A DNA stretch of 64,000 bases from positions 37,144,381-37,208,380 of the forward strand of contig OX155980.1 in the NCBI GenBank assembly GCA_944548615.1. The letters run 5' to 3'. Position 1 is the first letter of the stretch. Each line of letters begins with the position of its first letter. The position numbers were made by a program, and so were the translations under genes. Shown here piece by piece: positions 31,934-43,138 of this stretch. Under the pieces are notes generated by a model. It searched no databases, had not been told where the DNA came from, and worked only from the letters and a program-made list of their open reading frames with translations. Source of the DNA: Micropterix aruncella (Eukaryota; Arthropoda; Insecta; Lepidoptera; Micropterigidae).

Positions 31934-32129
31934 ACGCTCACATGTGGCAAGACAGCTGTCCTAAATCTACCACCGCCGGTCGTTAGTCCGGAATCCACCC
32001 TTCACCTCCCAGAAGTGTAAAAATTATATATGATGGGCCCGACTTTTGGTCGGTGCATTCCATGGCGGCTCCGTTTGTATTTTATTTATATTAAAGTTGC
32101 AGATGCCATATGGTTTTAAAGCCATAGGG

Positions 32130-32640
32130 TTTAAAGCGGGATGAATCAGGACAAACCAGACATTCAATTTTTTAGATCTGTCCCACACAAAAAATCTGAA
32201 AATATTTTTTCATGCCCAAAGTATAAAGTTTAAGAAAAAAACACATAGGTTGACTATTGTTAGGAATAATAAGGTATATCCATCGCTATAAAGAAAACAA
32301 TGAAAAGACAAAGTTGATTCCTAAGTCCGCCGAAGTGACGTTTCAACCCACCGTGCAATGGTAAGTGTGATTTCGATCTAATATAGTTGTTTACGCACGT
32401 TTTGCAGGCAGCGTTGTACCTATTTTAAAGTTCAATGGGCGACTTCTGGGAGCTGTGGCTCTCAACCTGTTTATTTTTTATATTAAATTGCGTGGAAAGA
32501 AATGCATGTAGTATAAAACCCTCCAAGCTGAGACTCGGCAGACCAATTTTATTATCTTACCTATTTGAGCTCTAATTTTCGTGGAAAGCTGTATTATTCT
32601 GCAACTCGATGAGGTAAGTAAACACACAGTCGCCGCCTGG
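32130..32640 (-). repeat. Dispersed repeat X, inverted copy
   Basis: Reverse complement of about 10540-11050, including the GGCAGCGTTGTACCTATTTT stretch near 32408. It lies between the retrotransposon and the promoter region of gene A. Confidence 0.7.
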
Positions 32641-32932
32641 GGTATTAGGACTGCTGCAGATTGGTTACGGTGCTGTGAAAGTGGCAGGATTTCCACTAAA
32701 TAAATTCATTATGGACATGTACTTCATTATTAAATATTAATTAAATTAGTCGAAACTTTTATTTAAAGAAATCATATACCAATTTCGATATTTTTTTATA
32801 TAGAATTTTCTTTATTTTAACGTTATTTTTTAGTTTCGGAAGAAAAAAATGTTCTTAAGTGTTGCCAGCGCAAATATTGCGGTGTAATTCGCGGCGTAAT
32901 GCGCGGCTACTAGTTCCCTAATAAAGGGGCAA

Positions 32933-33514
32933 ACATATTATCGGACGCGTCCGTAAGCCGCGACTGAAAGGCTATCCTATGTAATGAATTTCTATTGAGC
33001 TGTGCACATTATCGGACGTCAGTCGCGGACGAATGTACATACGTTCGTAAGCCGCGGCTTGCGGACGCGTCCGATAATATGATTGCCCCTTTAAGGGACG
33101 AACACACTCTCAGACGCGTCCGCTGCCGCGGCTTATGGACAGTATGCAGTCGTTTGGGACGTGGCTTGCCAGATCTCTATTGGGGCGTTTACACTCTCGC
33201 GCGAGGCGCGAGGCGAGACGCAAAACCATGTCGTAAACAAACGGAACAGAGGCAAAGCTTCTAGCAAGTAGGTAAACATTTTGTACGCTCGTTAGAAGCT
33301 TTGCCTCTGTTCCATTTGTTCACTGATATGGTTTTGCGTCTCGCCTCGCGCCTCGCGCGAGAGTGTAAACGCCCTATATCGGACGTCCGAAGCCTCGAGG
33401 TCGCGTCCGCGACTGACGTCCGATAATGTGCACGGCTCAATAGAAATTCATTACACACATCGCGCCCATAAGCCGCGGCAGCGGACGCGTCCGAGAGTGT
33501 GTTCGCCCCTTTAG
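32933..33514. mobile_element. Cluster of nested CpG-rich foldback MITEs
   Basis: Four inverted pairs: 32933-32970 with 33055-33092; 32980-33030 with 33405-33457; 33091-33138 with 33467-33514; and a long hairpin 33182-33263 with 33293-33374. The core GGACGCGTCC recurs at 32943, 33063 and 33482. The sequence is strongly CpG-rich in an AT-rich region. The paralogous flank of gene B (about 15645-15680) has only a short AAAGGGGCAAAC remnant. No coding capacity is supported. Confidence 0.8.
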
Positions 33515-33665
33515 TCTGTGGCGCACCAAAAAATGCGGTTTTTCTGCGTGCGGCGTAAAAAGCGTACCTCGACCTCAACGCAGTGCGCGCCCAGCCTTAT
33601 GGCTAACAGCCGAGGGCCACTCTGGTTCGGGTGGTCTGTTATTTGCAATTTTTTAAACCAGCTAT

Positions 33666-33685
33666 AATATCGATATATCGATATT
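33666..33685. promoter_or_regulatory. Double TATCGATA (DRE-like) palindrome
   Basis: A 20-bp perfect palindrome containing two adjacent TATCGATA octamers (33668-33675, 33676-33683), about 260 bases before the gene A start codon. TATCGATA is the insect DREF-binding DRE found in promoters of replication and repair genes. The role here is inferred. It is absent from the gene B flank. Confidence 0.55.
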
Positions 33686-33946
33686 AGGACTTAGTATCGA
33701 CGTATTGAAGCGGGCCGTGTTCAATTTCGGATATTTTGACGTTTACGTATTTTGTCAATTCGAATTCAAATCGTAAACTGCTTTGATTTTGTAGAATAAA
33801 ACGAATTCGTTACTGGTTTCAACCGTTTTTCACCTAAATATTGATATTTTAATGTTCCTTTCGACAGTTTGATAATCGTATACTAGTTTTTTAACAAACT
33901 GACCAACCTTTGAGGTTAAGTCTTTGTTTGTGTTAATATTGAAACT

Positions 33947-34482
33947 ATGGAAGCTGAATTTATTGTGTCTGACGAAGATCCAGGCAATAGCGAAGATGCC
34001 GAGTTTATTTCTGATGCTGCTGAAGAAGTGGAACCGGCAGCGAAATGCAGGAAAGTTGATATAATCAAAGAGGAAGCCCACAACTGCTGTTCCATATGTT
34101 TAGAAGCGTTTCAACAAAGCGGGGAGCATCGACTAGCGTCGTTAAAATGCGGGCATTTATTCGGATTCAGTTGCATAGAGCGACGGCTCAAGGGGCAGTC
34201 TAAGTTGTGTCCGTCCTGCAAGACGAAGGCGGTCTGTAAGGACATTCGGTTCATATACGCGAAGAAGTTGGTCACTATCAATAATACCGAACTGGAGACG
34301 GTGAATTCAAAGCTGGTCGAATCGCAGGCGAGCTGTTTAAAGATAGATATGGAAATTAGCAAAATGCGCTCTGTGCAGACTACATTAAATCGAGAAATGT
34401 CAGATCTGCGGACTGTCAACGAGTTATTACGCGATGCAATCAGGGAAGATACAAATTTCAGCCGATTGAAAGTCATGTGGAG
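33947..34482 (+). CDS. RFWD3: RFWD3-like E3 ubiquitin ligase, RING exon (gene A; joins 44356-45307)
   Basis: First coding exon, 178 residues plus two bases. The ATG has the context AACTATGG. Residues 1-30 are acidic. The RING has C48, C51, C68, H70, G73, C76, C88 and C91, the modified C3HGC3 pattern specific to RFWD3, with KCGHLFGFSC in the centre. A coiled coil spans about 112-168. The exon ends LKVMW plus AG, then donor GTGAGTAG (phase 2), exactly compatible with the acceptor at 44355/44356. The predicted protein is about 495 residues, against 774 in human RFWD3, mainly through a shorter N-terminus. Role by homology: ubiquitination of RPA and RAD51 at damaged DNA, nuclear. Confidence 0.92.
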
Positions 34483-34796
34483 GTGAGTAGATGTTTGTTT
34501 GTTTAACCGATTTACCATTTTAGTTACATAAGTGCCGACGTGACGTCTGCTAGCTGGACCACTAAAGAAAACTTTTATGTTTCTTGATATTTTTCTAAAA
34601 AAAAAGTTTATGTATTTTAATAAATAAATACAAACGGAGCTGCCATGGAATTCACCGACCGGAGTCGGGTCCATCATAATACTATTTTTTTTTTTTACAC
34701 TTCTGGGGGGTGAGCAGTGGATTCCGGACTTACGAACCGGCTGTGGTAAGTTTAGGGCAGCTGTCTTGCCACATGTGAGCGTTCACCTTACCACCC

Positions 34797-36790
34797 ATTC
34801 ACTCCCCCTTCGAAGCCATAGAATTTGAGATGCGCAAATCGCAGTTTTCGATATTTTTTCTAAGAAAAAGTTGATTATTTTTCTGGAAAGGCCAAGATCT
34901 TTAAAGAGGTGAAATAGAGATTTAGCTGGCAGGCCACGAGCGCCAACTTCCACCGCGTGAAGGTGAACAGTGAAGCCGTTCCGGGTTACGGCATTTGCAA
35001 GATCATGGTATTTATTTAATTTGTGTTCGTGTTTTTTTGGGATATTTGATTCCCATGAAACAGTTAATTCTAAAATAAGGGCCACCTTCCGAGATAGAGA
35101 GTAAAGAGTTATATCTGGACGGAATAACAGCGAGAACTTTGTCATGGCGGTAAGTGTACCGTCCTTGATCTAAGGCCACCTTGCAGCCAGCTAGAATGTG
35201 TCTAGCTGTGCAAGGGGTATTGCTACAGAGGGGACAAGAACTATCCTCGGCAAAGCTCCAACGAGCGAGGTTACTGGGGTCTGGAAGTGTATGCTGAAAG
35301 GCATTCAAATAAAATTTCAGCATCTCTGGCGTCCAGTCATAGAGCATTACTTTCAGTGCGTTGGAGGCGGAATGCAAAAGTCCCCAATTGTTGTCCAATC
35401 ATTCTGGCATTGAAGGCCAATAGCATGAGCCATACTGTTGCTGTCGTAATCTCCCCGCAAAAGAGACTTCTTCAAGTCCAGGTCGCTCGTGGTTGTACTG
35501 CCATACCCCAGACCAGTGCCATTCTGGCTGATTCCAGTAAGGAACTTTTTGTGGAAGTCTACGCGGGCTTGTAGATCATTTGAATCACTACGGCCACTTA
35601 TTACGTGCTTCGATATTGCCGGATTTTTGGAATTGCACAGAATCGAATTTTTGGTTATTCTGGAGTTGGCGTAGAGCAGAGAGGGCAGTTTTAGCGCTAG
35701 CCCAAAATTTTGTTTGGACCTGAAGAGAGTCGAGGGGTCAGCTGGTTTAGCTAAAGACAGCCAGGATTTTAAACTAGCTGTCACCAGCGCATCTAGACGG
35801 GACAGTTGGGTTTTGGTAAAATCGTAAATAAGAAAGGGCCATGACAAATGTGACGTTAGATAATTATCATAGATCCAGGCCTTACGAGGGTTAGAAATTA
35901 GAAAGGCATCTATTTTTGCCAGGCAACTTTTGAAATGCTCTATAACATGATCGCCTGATACATCTTTTCCCTGATGGGTGATTTTTCTGCCGAGTAATTT
36001 GAAATGATTGTTTGGGTCTATAAGGGAGATATTAGAGCCCTTATAGACCAATTTGGGGTCGTAGAATGTAAATTTTGTGTCTATGCGGGCGAGTCCAAGG
36101 CAAAAACATTTAGAGGGCTTCACTTTTATACAGCCTTACCAGTCGCAGAAAAGCTCCACTTTCTGTAATAGCAGAAAGCTGCTTGGGGCTTCTGGGGATG
36201 AAAGTTAGGTCGTCGGCAAAAGCGAGGCACGACGAGGTGTATTGGCCGTCTGTTTTAAAACGGTATCCCCACTTCCTGTCAAACTGGGTCAGGCTTTCCA
36301 GCAGTATATTAAAAACTATATTAAAAATCGTCGGGGACAGGCAACAGCCCTGAAATAGTCCAATTGAATATGGTATAGAGCGGGTAGTCCATTCTTGCGT
36401 TTTAACATGGAACGTCAGACAGTTGTAGTAGGAGGCTACAATGTCACGCACGACTGGTGGGAAGTTGTACCAGCGGAGTGCAAAGTGGAGGAGACTGTGT
36501 CGGATTGACCCAAAGGCATTCTCTAGGTCGAGCCAGCATACATTGATTTGGCGATGGCAGCAGCCAGGAGAGAATTGTGCTCGAGGCAGCCTGAGACGCC
36601 ATACATGAAGCCTTTTTGAACTGATACTCCAAGGTACTCATTCCGGTGCATGAATTCGCTCATCCTCGTGTGGACTATGCTAAAAAGATTTTGGCCACAG
36701 TGTCTGTCAGAGCAATGGGCCGAGCGTCCTTTGGTCCGGTGCAAACTGGGACCTTCGGAATTAAGATGACTGTCGCTCGGCCAAAATTCT
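34797..36790 (-). pseudogene. Broken RT/endonuclease of RLE retrotransposon, 3' part (unit 2)
   Basis: In coding order: motif B and C blocks (36110-36451), thumb region (35353-36123), knuckle (35012-35398), and the endonuclease with RPDITLYS and ILELTVSWESN through LNKYHDLAN (34797-35145). About 235 bp between knuckle and endonuclease are deleted and the frame shifts there. The endonuclease residues themselves are present. Confidence 0.85.
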
Positions 36791-36798
36791 GTGGGACT

Positions 36799-39759
36799 CA
36801 GGCCCGGACTGGCCGTACGGGCAGATCGGGCAAATGCCCGATGGGCCGGAGTCGACGAAAGAGCCGCCGCGCCGCAGGCGCGGTGGTCCTATCGTCGCCA
36901 TTTTGCCATGCATGCGCACGCGCGAACGGTGAGGCAGCGCAGGGCGGCGCGGGGGCGGTGCGGGGCGGCGCGGGCCGGGCTGGAGCCAGTGCATGCAGTG
37001 GTGCATCCAGTGCGATGGGGAGAGGCGAGCTGTATGCACGCAAATCCACGCACGAACGAGACCCCATCGACCGCTTCGAAAAAGCCGAAGGGATGTTTGT
37101 TGACAAATATTTTTACTCATTCATCTACTTCTAATGCAGTGGTGGTAACTGAAGAAGCAACTGTCAAATCACCTCCTGAATGTGACAAAGAGTTAATCAG
37201 TCAGGAAAACCAACTCGAACAACCTCTAGTTGAAGTGGAACTTCAATATGAACAGCATGGGCATGCCCCCCATTATTCTGCAAATGACGCCAATAGGGAA
37301 CTAGATGAAAATGTAAATCCTTCATTTAACTATTTTGCACGTCCTGAAAACGATCAGATGGTTTTTTTTTTCAAATTTCATCCCATGCAAGACATTATTG
37401 TTCCTGTGTTATAGAAATCTGTAAATCGTAAAGACGGAACCAATCGCAAGTGGCTGACCTACAGCAGTGAACACTGTGCTTTGTTCTGTTCAGTTTGCCT
37501 AGCATTTTCTGCAACTTCTGATACCAGCTCAAGCCCCTTTTTTTCGAGGAATGCAAGATAAGAGACATGTTCACATCAGAGTAGAGGAACACGAAAAAAC
37601 TGAAACGCATCGTGCTTGTGCGGAAGCTTACATTTTGAGGTCCAGTAAAAAAGACGTTCAAAGTTTATTTTTTGTCAATCAAATGTCCTTAGGTACATCG
37701 AGCACAAGAGCGGAAAAGAAGAGAAATTTTACAGAGAATAATTGACATTGTGAAGTTTATTGGGAAACGCTTATCAAGTTATAGATGTGACCAACTAAAA
37801 GCAGCATATAGTCTCAAGGACATGACTGTAGACCACGGCAACTTTTTTGAGGTAGTGGTTATCCTCAGAAAATATGATATCCATTTGAAAGATCACTTGA
37901 AATAGTGCACTGACAAAAGTAAAACACTTCATGGTTTGCCAAAAGGGTAAAGTTTTTGTCAAAAACAACTATTAATAAAATTATCCTAGCAGTCGGTGAA
38001 CTTATATATAAGAATATTTGTCTGGAGGTACGAGCAGCTGGTATGTTTTCTTTGCAAGTAGACCAATGCTCAATTATAATACGCTACGTGACAGATGCTC
38101 GTGTACATGAAAGACTTCTCGCTGTCGTAGAAGTTAATCGTCAACTGGAAAGGATATGTTTTCCTTGATTGATGCAGTTTTAAAGTCTGTAAATGTAGAT
38201 ATAAAAAGATGCATCGGTAATTCAACGGATGGGGCAGCAAATATGCAAGGCCAATACAACAGATTTTCTTCATGGCTATCAAAAGAGTCTCCAGGCCAAA
38301 TTCACGTTTGGTGCTACACACATGTAGAGAATTTAGTATTAGGAGATACTACTAAGTCGGTTAGTGAAAGTGTATTATTGTTTAGTTTGTTGAATGACAT
38401 AACAGTATTCCTTCGCGAATCGTATCAACGCATGGATGTTTGGGAAAAAACTAAAAGGACGGCAACACGAAAAGACTCTCAACCATTGGCGAAACACGTT
38501 GGTGGTCAAAAGATACAGCCCTCAAGAAAAATTTTGGGTCTTTGTATGTAACATTGATCATAACATTTGCAACAATACAACAAAATGTGCACTTTAAGCC
38601 AGAAGTGCTTGTGAAAGCGAATGCATACTTAGAATCGATGCTCAAATACGAAACGATAATTAGAGCCAAAACGTTTTTAAGAATATTTGAAGAACCTCTC
38701 TCGAAATACCTTCAAACTGCCGGTTTAGATATATTGAAAGCTCAAAATATGGTTTCACAATCGAGTTCACAACTGAAAAAATAGTCAGAGACTTCGACAT
38801 AGTTGAAACAACAACAAATAATTTTGTGGCATGGGCTAATGAAAGGTTGGATAAAGTTGAAGACTATGGATATAGAAGTTCAATCAAATTTCCCTGAGAA
38901 AAGACATAGAAAAAAGAAATCTATGCCAGGCGAGTTGGTACAGGATGAAAGTGTCCGCGATGCACGCACTTCATATAAAGTAGGAGTTCGTAACATTATT
39001 TTTGGTACAGTTACTGCGAGCATGGATCGCCAATTTCTTGCAAATAAACAATTATATGCTGATTTTTCTTACCTCGATCCAAAGAGTTTCCCCGAAATAA
39101 GAAAAAATGGTCTTAAATCTGGTGAACTCGAAGAGTTAAGCAGACACTTGACGAAATTTGATGAAATGAATTGGAAAATTTGACGTTGCATTGGGATAAT
39201 CTTAAAAATTCAGAATTGGAAGATTATAAGATCATTGTAGAAGATAATGATAATGAAGGTACCGTAGAAACGACGTTGGGTAACCAAGATAATGACACTT
39301 TCAAAGCATGTGAGATACGTAGTGCATGTAAAAATTGTTCGATTTGCTGTTTCAAAATTTTACATAGATTTAATCTATTGAGCACTGCCTATAAGTCTAT
39401 TGCACTAGGCTATAAATTTCTCTTTACATTATCATTAAGCCAGGTGGCATGTGAAAGGAGTTTTTCTACCTTAAAAATTATGAAACATCGTATGAGGAGC
39501 AGTTTGTCTCCTCAAAATTTATATTCGTTCATGTTGATGGCGGTAGAACTCTGACGAAATAATAGACAAAGTAGCCGAAAGCAGTGAGCTTCTCCGGAAG
39601 TCACTGACTTAACTTACATACTTAGATAGATTAGAAACATTTGTCTTTAATAATAATAAAAATAAATAACATCAAAATATATATGTACTTCGTTTTTTTT
39701 CTAAGGGGCCGACCGGCTTCAAAACGCCCGGGCCGATTTTAAGTCCCAGTCCGGCCCTG
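36799..39759 (+). mobile_element. hAT transposon inside the retrotransposon (unit 2)
   Basis: Same insertion as 1791-4751, with GTGGGACT at 36791-36798 and 39760-39767. A few single-base differences from unit 1. Confidence 0.93.
37033..39554 (+). pseudogene. hAT transposase pseudogene (unit 2)
   Basis: Copy of 2025-4546 with the same frame breaks and the same shortened catalytic segment; C-terminal block SQVACERSFSTLKIM at about 39438-39483. Confidence 0.85.
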
Positions 39760-39767
39760 GTGGGACT

Positions 39768-40166
39768 ACACCGCTATTCCATATATTTCGGAAGATGGAT
39801 CCTAAATATTGCAGAAGGAAGGGGCATTTTTTGTATACTAAATAGGGAATACCATCGGGACCCGGAGACCCGGTAGAGCCCGACGGCTTCCTCTTTACTT
39901 GATTAAGAATCCCATCTAGAGATGGAGGTTGAGAAGCAAAAGCTACCGTAGGCAGGTGCGGAGGTGTATTGCCCGGCAGAGGGCTGTAATTATGGAGCCG
40001 CATTAGGTCCTCATACGTGGTCGAAAAGTATTCCGTGGCCATTTCTTCCGGGATTTGGATTTTTCCCATGGCGGCAGACAAAACCTTTTTGCTGTAGTTA
40101 AAACGGTTTTTGTCGAACCGGGCTTCCTCTTTGGATTTGAGAAATGCTGCCTTGCGCTTGTCGTTA
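39768..40166 (-). pseudogene. Reverse transcriptase N-part of split retrotransposon (unit 2)
   Basis: Copy of 4760-5158; GPDGIPYLVYKKCP reads up to the hAT end. Confidence 0.85.
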
Positions 40167-40458
40167 TTGTATACGTAAAACAAAATATACAAGTTTTAAC
40201 ATTTATACAAAATTCGGGTCGATATTGTCGGAGTGGACTCTAAGCTAAAATTTCTTTGTGCCTTAATTTTGAGGTCTTGTTTGATAAATTTTTTTCTGAC
40301 AGGAACACTCCTATTTTCATTTGTGGTTCCCGTTTCATGCTTGAAGTACCTGGCCGATTGATTTTTATAATTAATTAAATAAAATAGAAAAACGATATAA
40401 TCTGAAAAAAATTGTATCCAAAAAAAGTTACGTAAATTCAGGCGAGTGGTATGACAGA

Positions 40459-41450
40459 TAAGGAATGCAATCTCGGTATACCGAGATCTCGAAATACCAA
40501 GATCTTGGACTAATTTTGCAAGATTAATCTTGCCTGCAAAATCACACGCAATCTCGCAAAATTTACAAGTTTGCGCAGCAGTACATTTCATGACGATTTA
40601 GGAGCGCACACCGTCACATCCTGGAAATTCCCGGCACTATAAGGGACAGGGCTTCCCGAGAAATGGAACGGAACGCCGCAGGCAGTGCGGAAGTTTTTTT
40701 TCTCCAATTTGCAATGGTTTTCGAGCTCGTAACGTAATAATTTGATAACGCAGAGTGTTCTGATTGTTTTTATTAGTAAAAAATATAATAGTTTCCTGTC
40801 GGAAATTGGTTTCGTATGCTAAAAATTGGTGTCATCATGTCATCGAACATAGTTTATAATGAGTTTAATAGTTCGCTGGAAGTATGGAAATACTTTTTAA
40901 CCCCTCAGGCCCCGATTGGCCGATATCGGCCACAAAACAATTCAGCGTGACGGCCCCGTTTTAATTTTATTTAAATTTAATTTGTTTTATTTTATTATGT
41001 TTTATTGTGTTAATATGTTTCATTTTAATTATGGGTACAGTGGTTTGGCAGTAATTAATGTTTTGGTGAGACAGTGTCGTAATTCAATTTTTTTACAAAT
41101 TTTTACTAAAAATTTTTGGGACAACAACTTGTCAATCGGCTGAGGGGCTGAGGCCTGAAGGGTTAAAGGCTGACTGCTGAGTGCAAATTGTGTAAGTCTA
41201 TTCTTAAAACGACGGCACGTTCTCCTAAAGGTTTGCACTTAAATATGTATTCTAAGCAAAAAATTGATACGATGCAAAATAAAAGTATTAGAAAATGTGA
41301 CTGAATATATATTCAGACCATGTCCATCAGGTCTGAATATATATTCTGAATTCTGCAAGATCTCGCAAAATACTGAGATCTTGCAAGACTGACCTCTTAA
41401 ATCTTGCAAATACCGAGATTGAAGATTTTGCTGCAAGATTGCATTCCCTA
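40459..41450. mobile_element. Non-autonomous hAT-like element (gene A, unit 2)
   Basis: Copy of 5451-6442 with ATGACAGA on both sides and the nested TTAA MITE. Confidence 0.88.
40901..41162. mobile_element. TTAA MITE (unit 2)
   Basis: Copy of 5893-6154, flanked by TTAA at 40897-40900 and 41163-41166; the empty site is in gene B at about 52042-52045. Confidence 0.92.
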
Positions 41451-42112
41451 ATGACAGACCACTTGCGACCTAAGAAAAATCAAAACTCACCAGAATCGCA
41501 CATGCCGACACAATCACTCACCACGAATACTGCCGGGCGACTCGAGGGCTAGATAGGAGCGCGAGAAATACGTCCCCTCTAACACGTGTAATTAGAATTT
41601 TCAAACTCTCAAAGTGTCTGTCAGACCACACATCGGTACTTAACCCCTGGGTGGCCACACATGGCGATCGGCGTTTTTCGTATTATCCATATTTATTCTA
41701 TTATCGGCTCTATTTCTCCCTCCACTGCGGTAAAAGCCTGCCATTGAATAAGCCATTGTTATATATTAGTATGCTTGTACACACCTTCTACAAACTAATT
41801 TTCGAGGGCTTTGAAAACTTTGCGTGGAATGACTGGCTTCCAAAAAATTAAAGGTTGAAAACCTTATTGCGGTACAGCAAGGTGGGCTTATTGCCAAATG
41901 GCAATATCTTACGATCATACCGCCAGGGTTATTATTATTAAATGTTTATGTTGACAAGTTGTTACATAGGGTCATTTAGAGGAATTGCATGTTTTTGAAA
42001 CACACTGTACACAGCGAGTAGGACTAGGGGAAACCCGCATTGTGTTATTCAACTCAGCTGGCTATGCCAATTTAGTCACTATGTCGCAGTGGACTGTGCA
42101 ATATGTACGAGG

Positions 42113-42478
42113 GCGGGTCAATAGGTCCTTGACTCTTTGAATGAAAGTCAGGTTTTTGGATAAAAAATATTTTATTTTTCAACAGTCTCCTTTGAGTTCT
42201 ATACACCTTGTCTAACGTTTCTCCAATTTTTTTTATCCCTTCCAAATAATAACATTTGTCGAGGTCATCAAAATAGTTTCATCGTTGGAGTCAAATCTCT
42301 TTCCGCCGAGCCATTCTTCAGGTTTGAGAACAAGAAATAGTCATTTGGGGCCAAAACCGGAGAGTAGGGCGGATGAGGGAGCCATTCATAGCCCAATTCA
42401 TGGATTTTTGCCATGGAAACTGCACATGTCTGCACCCTTGTATTGTCCTGGTGGAAAAAAAACTATTTTCTTAGCCAA
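42113..42478 (-). pseudogene. mariner transposase C-terminal remnant (unit 2)
   Basis: Copy of 7105-7470, including IHELGYEWLPHPPYSP and LAPND. Confidence 0.8.
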
Positions 42479-42683
42479 ATGCGGTCTTTTTTTTGTTACA
42501 AAATGCTTATGGTCGTACAAAATGCTCGTATATTTTAAACTTTTCTTTTATATAGAATAAAGCACTATATGGCCGTTAAATTGGTGGAAACATATAAATG
42601 GTTTATGTTTGTTATATTTTGATTAAGTAAATATGTTTTTTGTACTGTATGTTTCCTGAATAAAATAAAATAAATATAATTTA

Positions 42684-43130
42684 CCATTGCAGTCACGTTT
42701 TCTTCCCATTTTAAGTCTTCGGTGACTATTATCCCAAGATGCTTTTGTGATTTCACAGCACTAACACAGGTCTTTTCCAGAAAGTACGGCTGCTTAGGGT
42801 TCTTTTTACCGAGATGAAGAACAACACATTTTTCAGCATTAAGAGTTAGGAGACATTCCGATGTCCAAGCGCTGGTGTCATTCTGTAAGCTGCAGCTACG
42901 GAGTAGAGGATTTGCATATATCTTCGTATCGTCCGCGTAAAGAGTCATGCTTAATGATATACTAGCTCGTAGGTCTGTCAAGTATGGATGAATAACACTG
43001 ATCCCAAAACCGATCCCTGTGGTACACCACTGAGGACATTATATGAGTCCGATAAAGCCGCTTCCACCCTTACTTGAAAGGTGCGATTAGTAAAAAAGTC
43101 TGTAATCCATCTCAAAACACTTCCTCTTAC
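42684..43130 (-). pseudogene. LINE reverse transcriptase remnant (unit 2)
   Basis: Copy of 7676-8122 with SGVPQGSVLG and LYADDTKIYAN; a short upstream part (motif A) is at 44126-44188. Confidence 0.85.
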
Positions 43131-43138
43131 CCCTAGAT

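Larger units (their letters stand above)
28955..32090 (+). mobile_element. Near-full-length RLE retrotransposon (R2/Hero/NeSL-like)
   Basis: Begins right after the tail of the previous element and ends with GGTCGGTGCATTCCATGG and TTTGTATTTTATTTATA. Coding order is N-terminal zinc finger, reverse transcriptase, CCHC knuckle and C-terminus. The frame is broken near 29490 and 30745, there is one in-frame stop at 31532-31534, and the endonuclease core is deleted near 31763. It is therefore not autonomous. It preserves the empty target of the hAT seen in the minus-strand copy (30075-30082). Confidence 0.88.
1..35008. repeat. 35-kb tandem unit, copy 1
   Basis: This stretch reappears in the same order and orientation from base 35009 onward. 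The offset is 35008 at the start, 35004 after about 8.83 kb (4-bp indel), 35003 after about 13.2 kb (T-run), 35001 after about 14.67 kb, 34993 after about 23.04 kb and 34992 after about 26.95 kb. Only scattered single-base changes were seen otherwise. Bases 29009-35008 have no counterpart in the window because copy 2 is cut off by the window end. Whether the repeat extends left of base 1 is unknown. Confidence 0.97.
34621..40166 (-). mobile_element. RLE retrotransposon, minus strand, split by hAT (unit 2)
   Basis: This copy shows the 3' end missing from unit 1: tail TAAATAAATA (reading plus strand) and the 3' untranslated CCGACCGGAGTCGGG. The 5' end is truncated at about 40166 against intron. 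A hAT occupies 36799-39759. It is antisense to the host gene. Orthologous to 1-5158. Confidence 0.9.

Noticed and set aside
33261..33578. 105-residue minus-strand ORF and its plus-strand partner (32995-33264)
   Set aside because: Both read through CpG-rich palindromic arms and show no protein signature.
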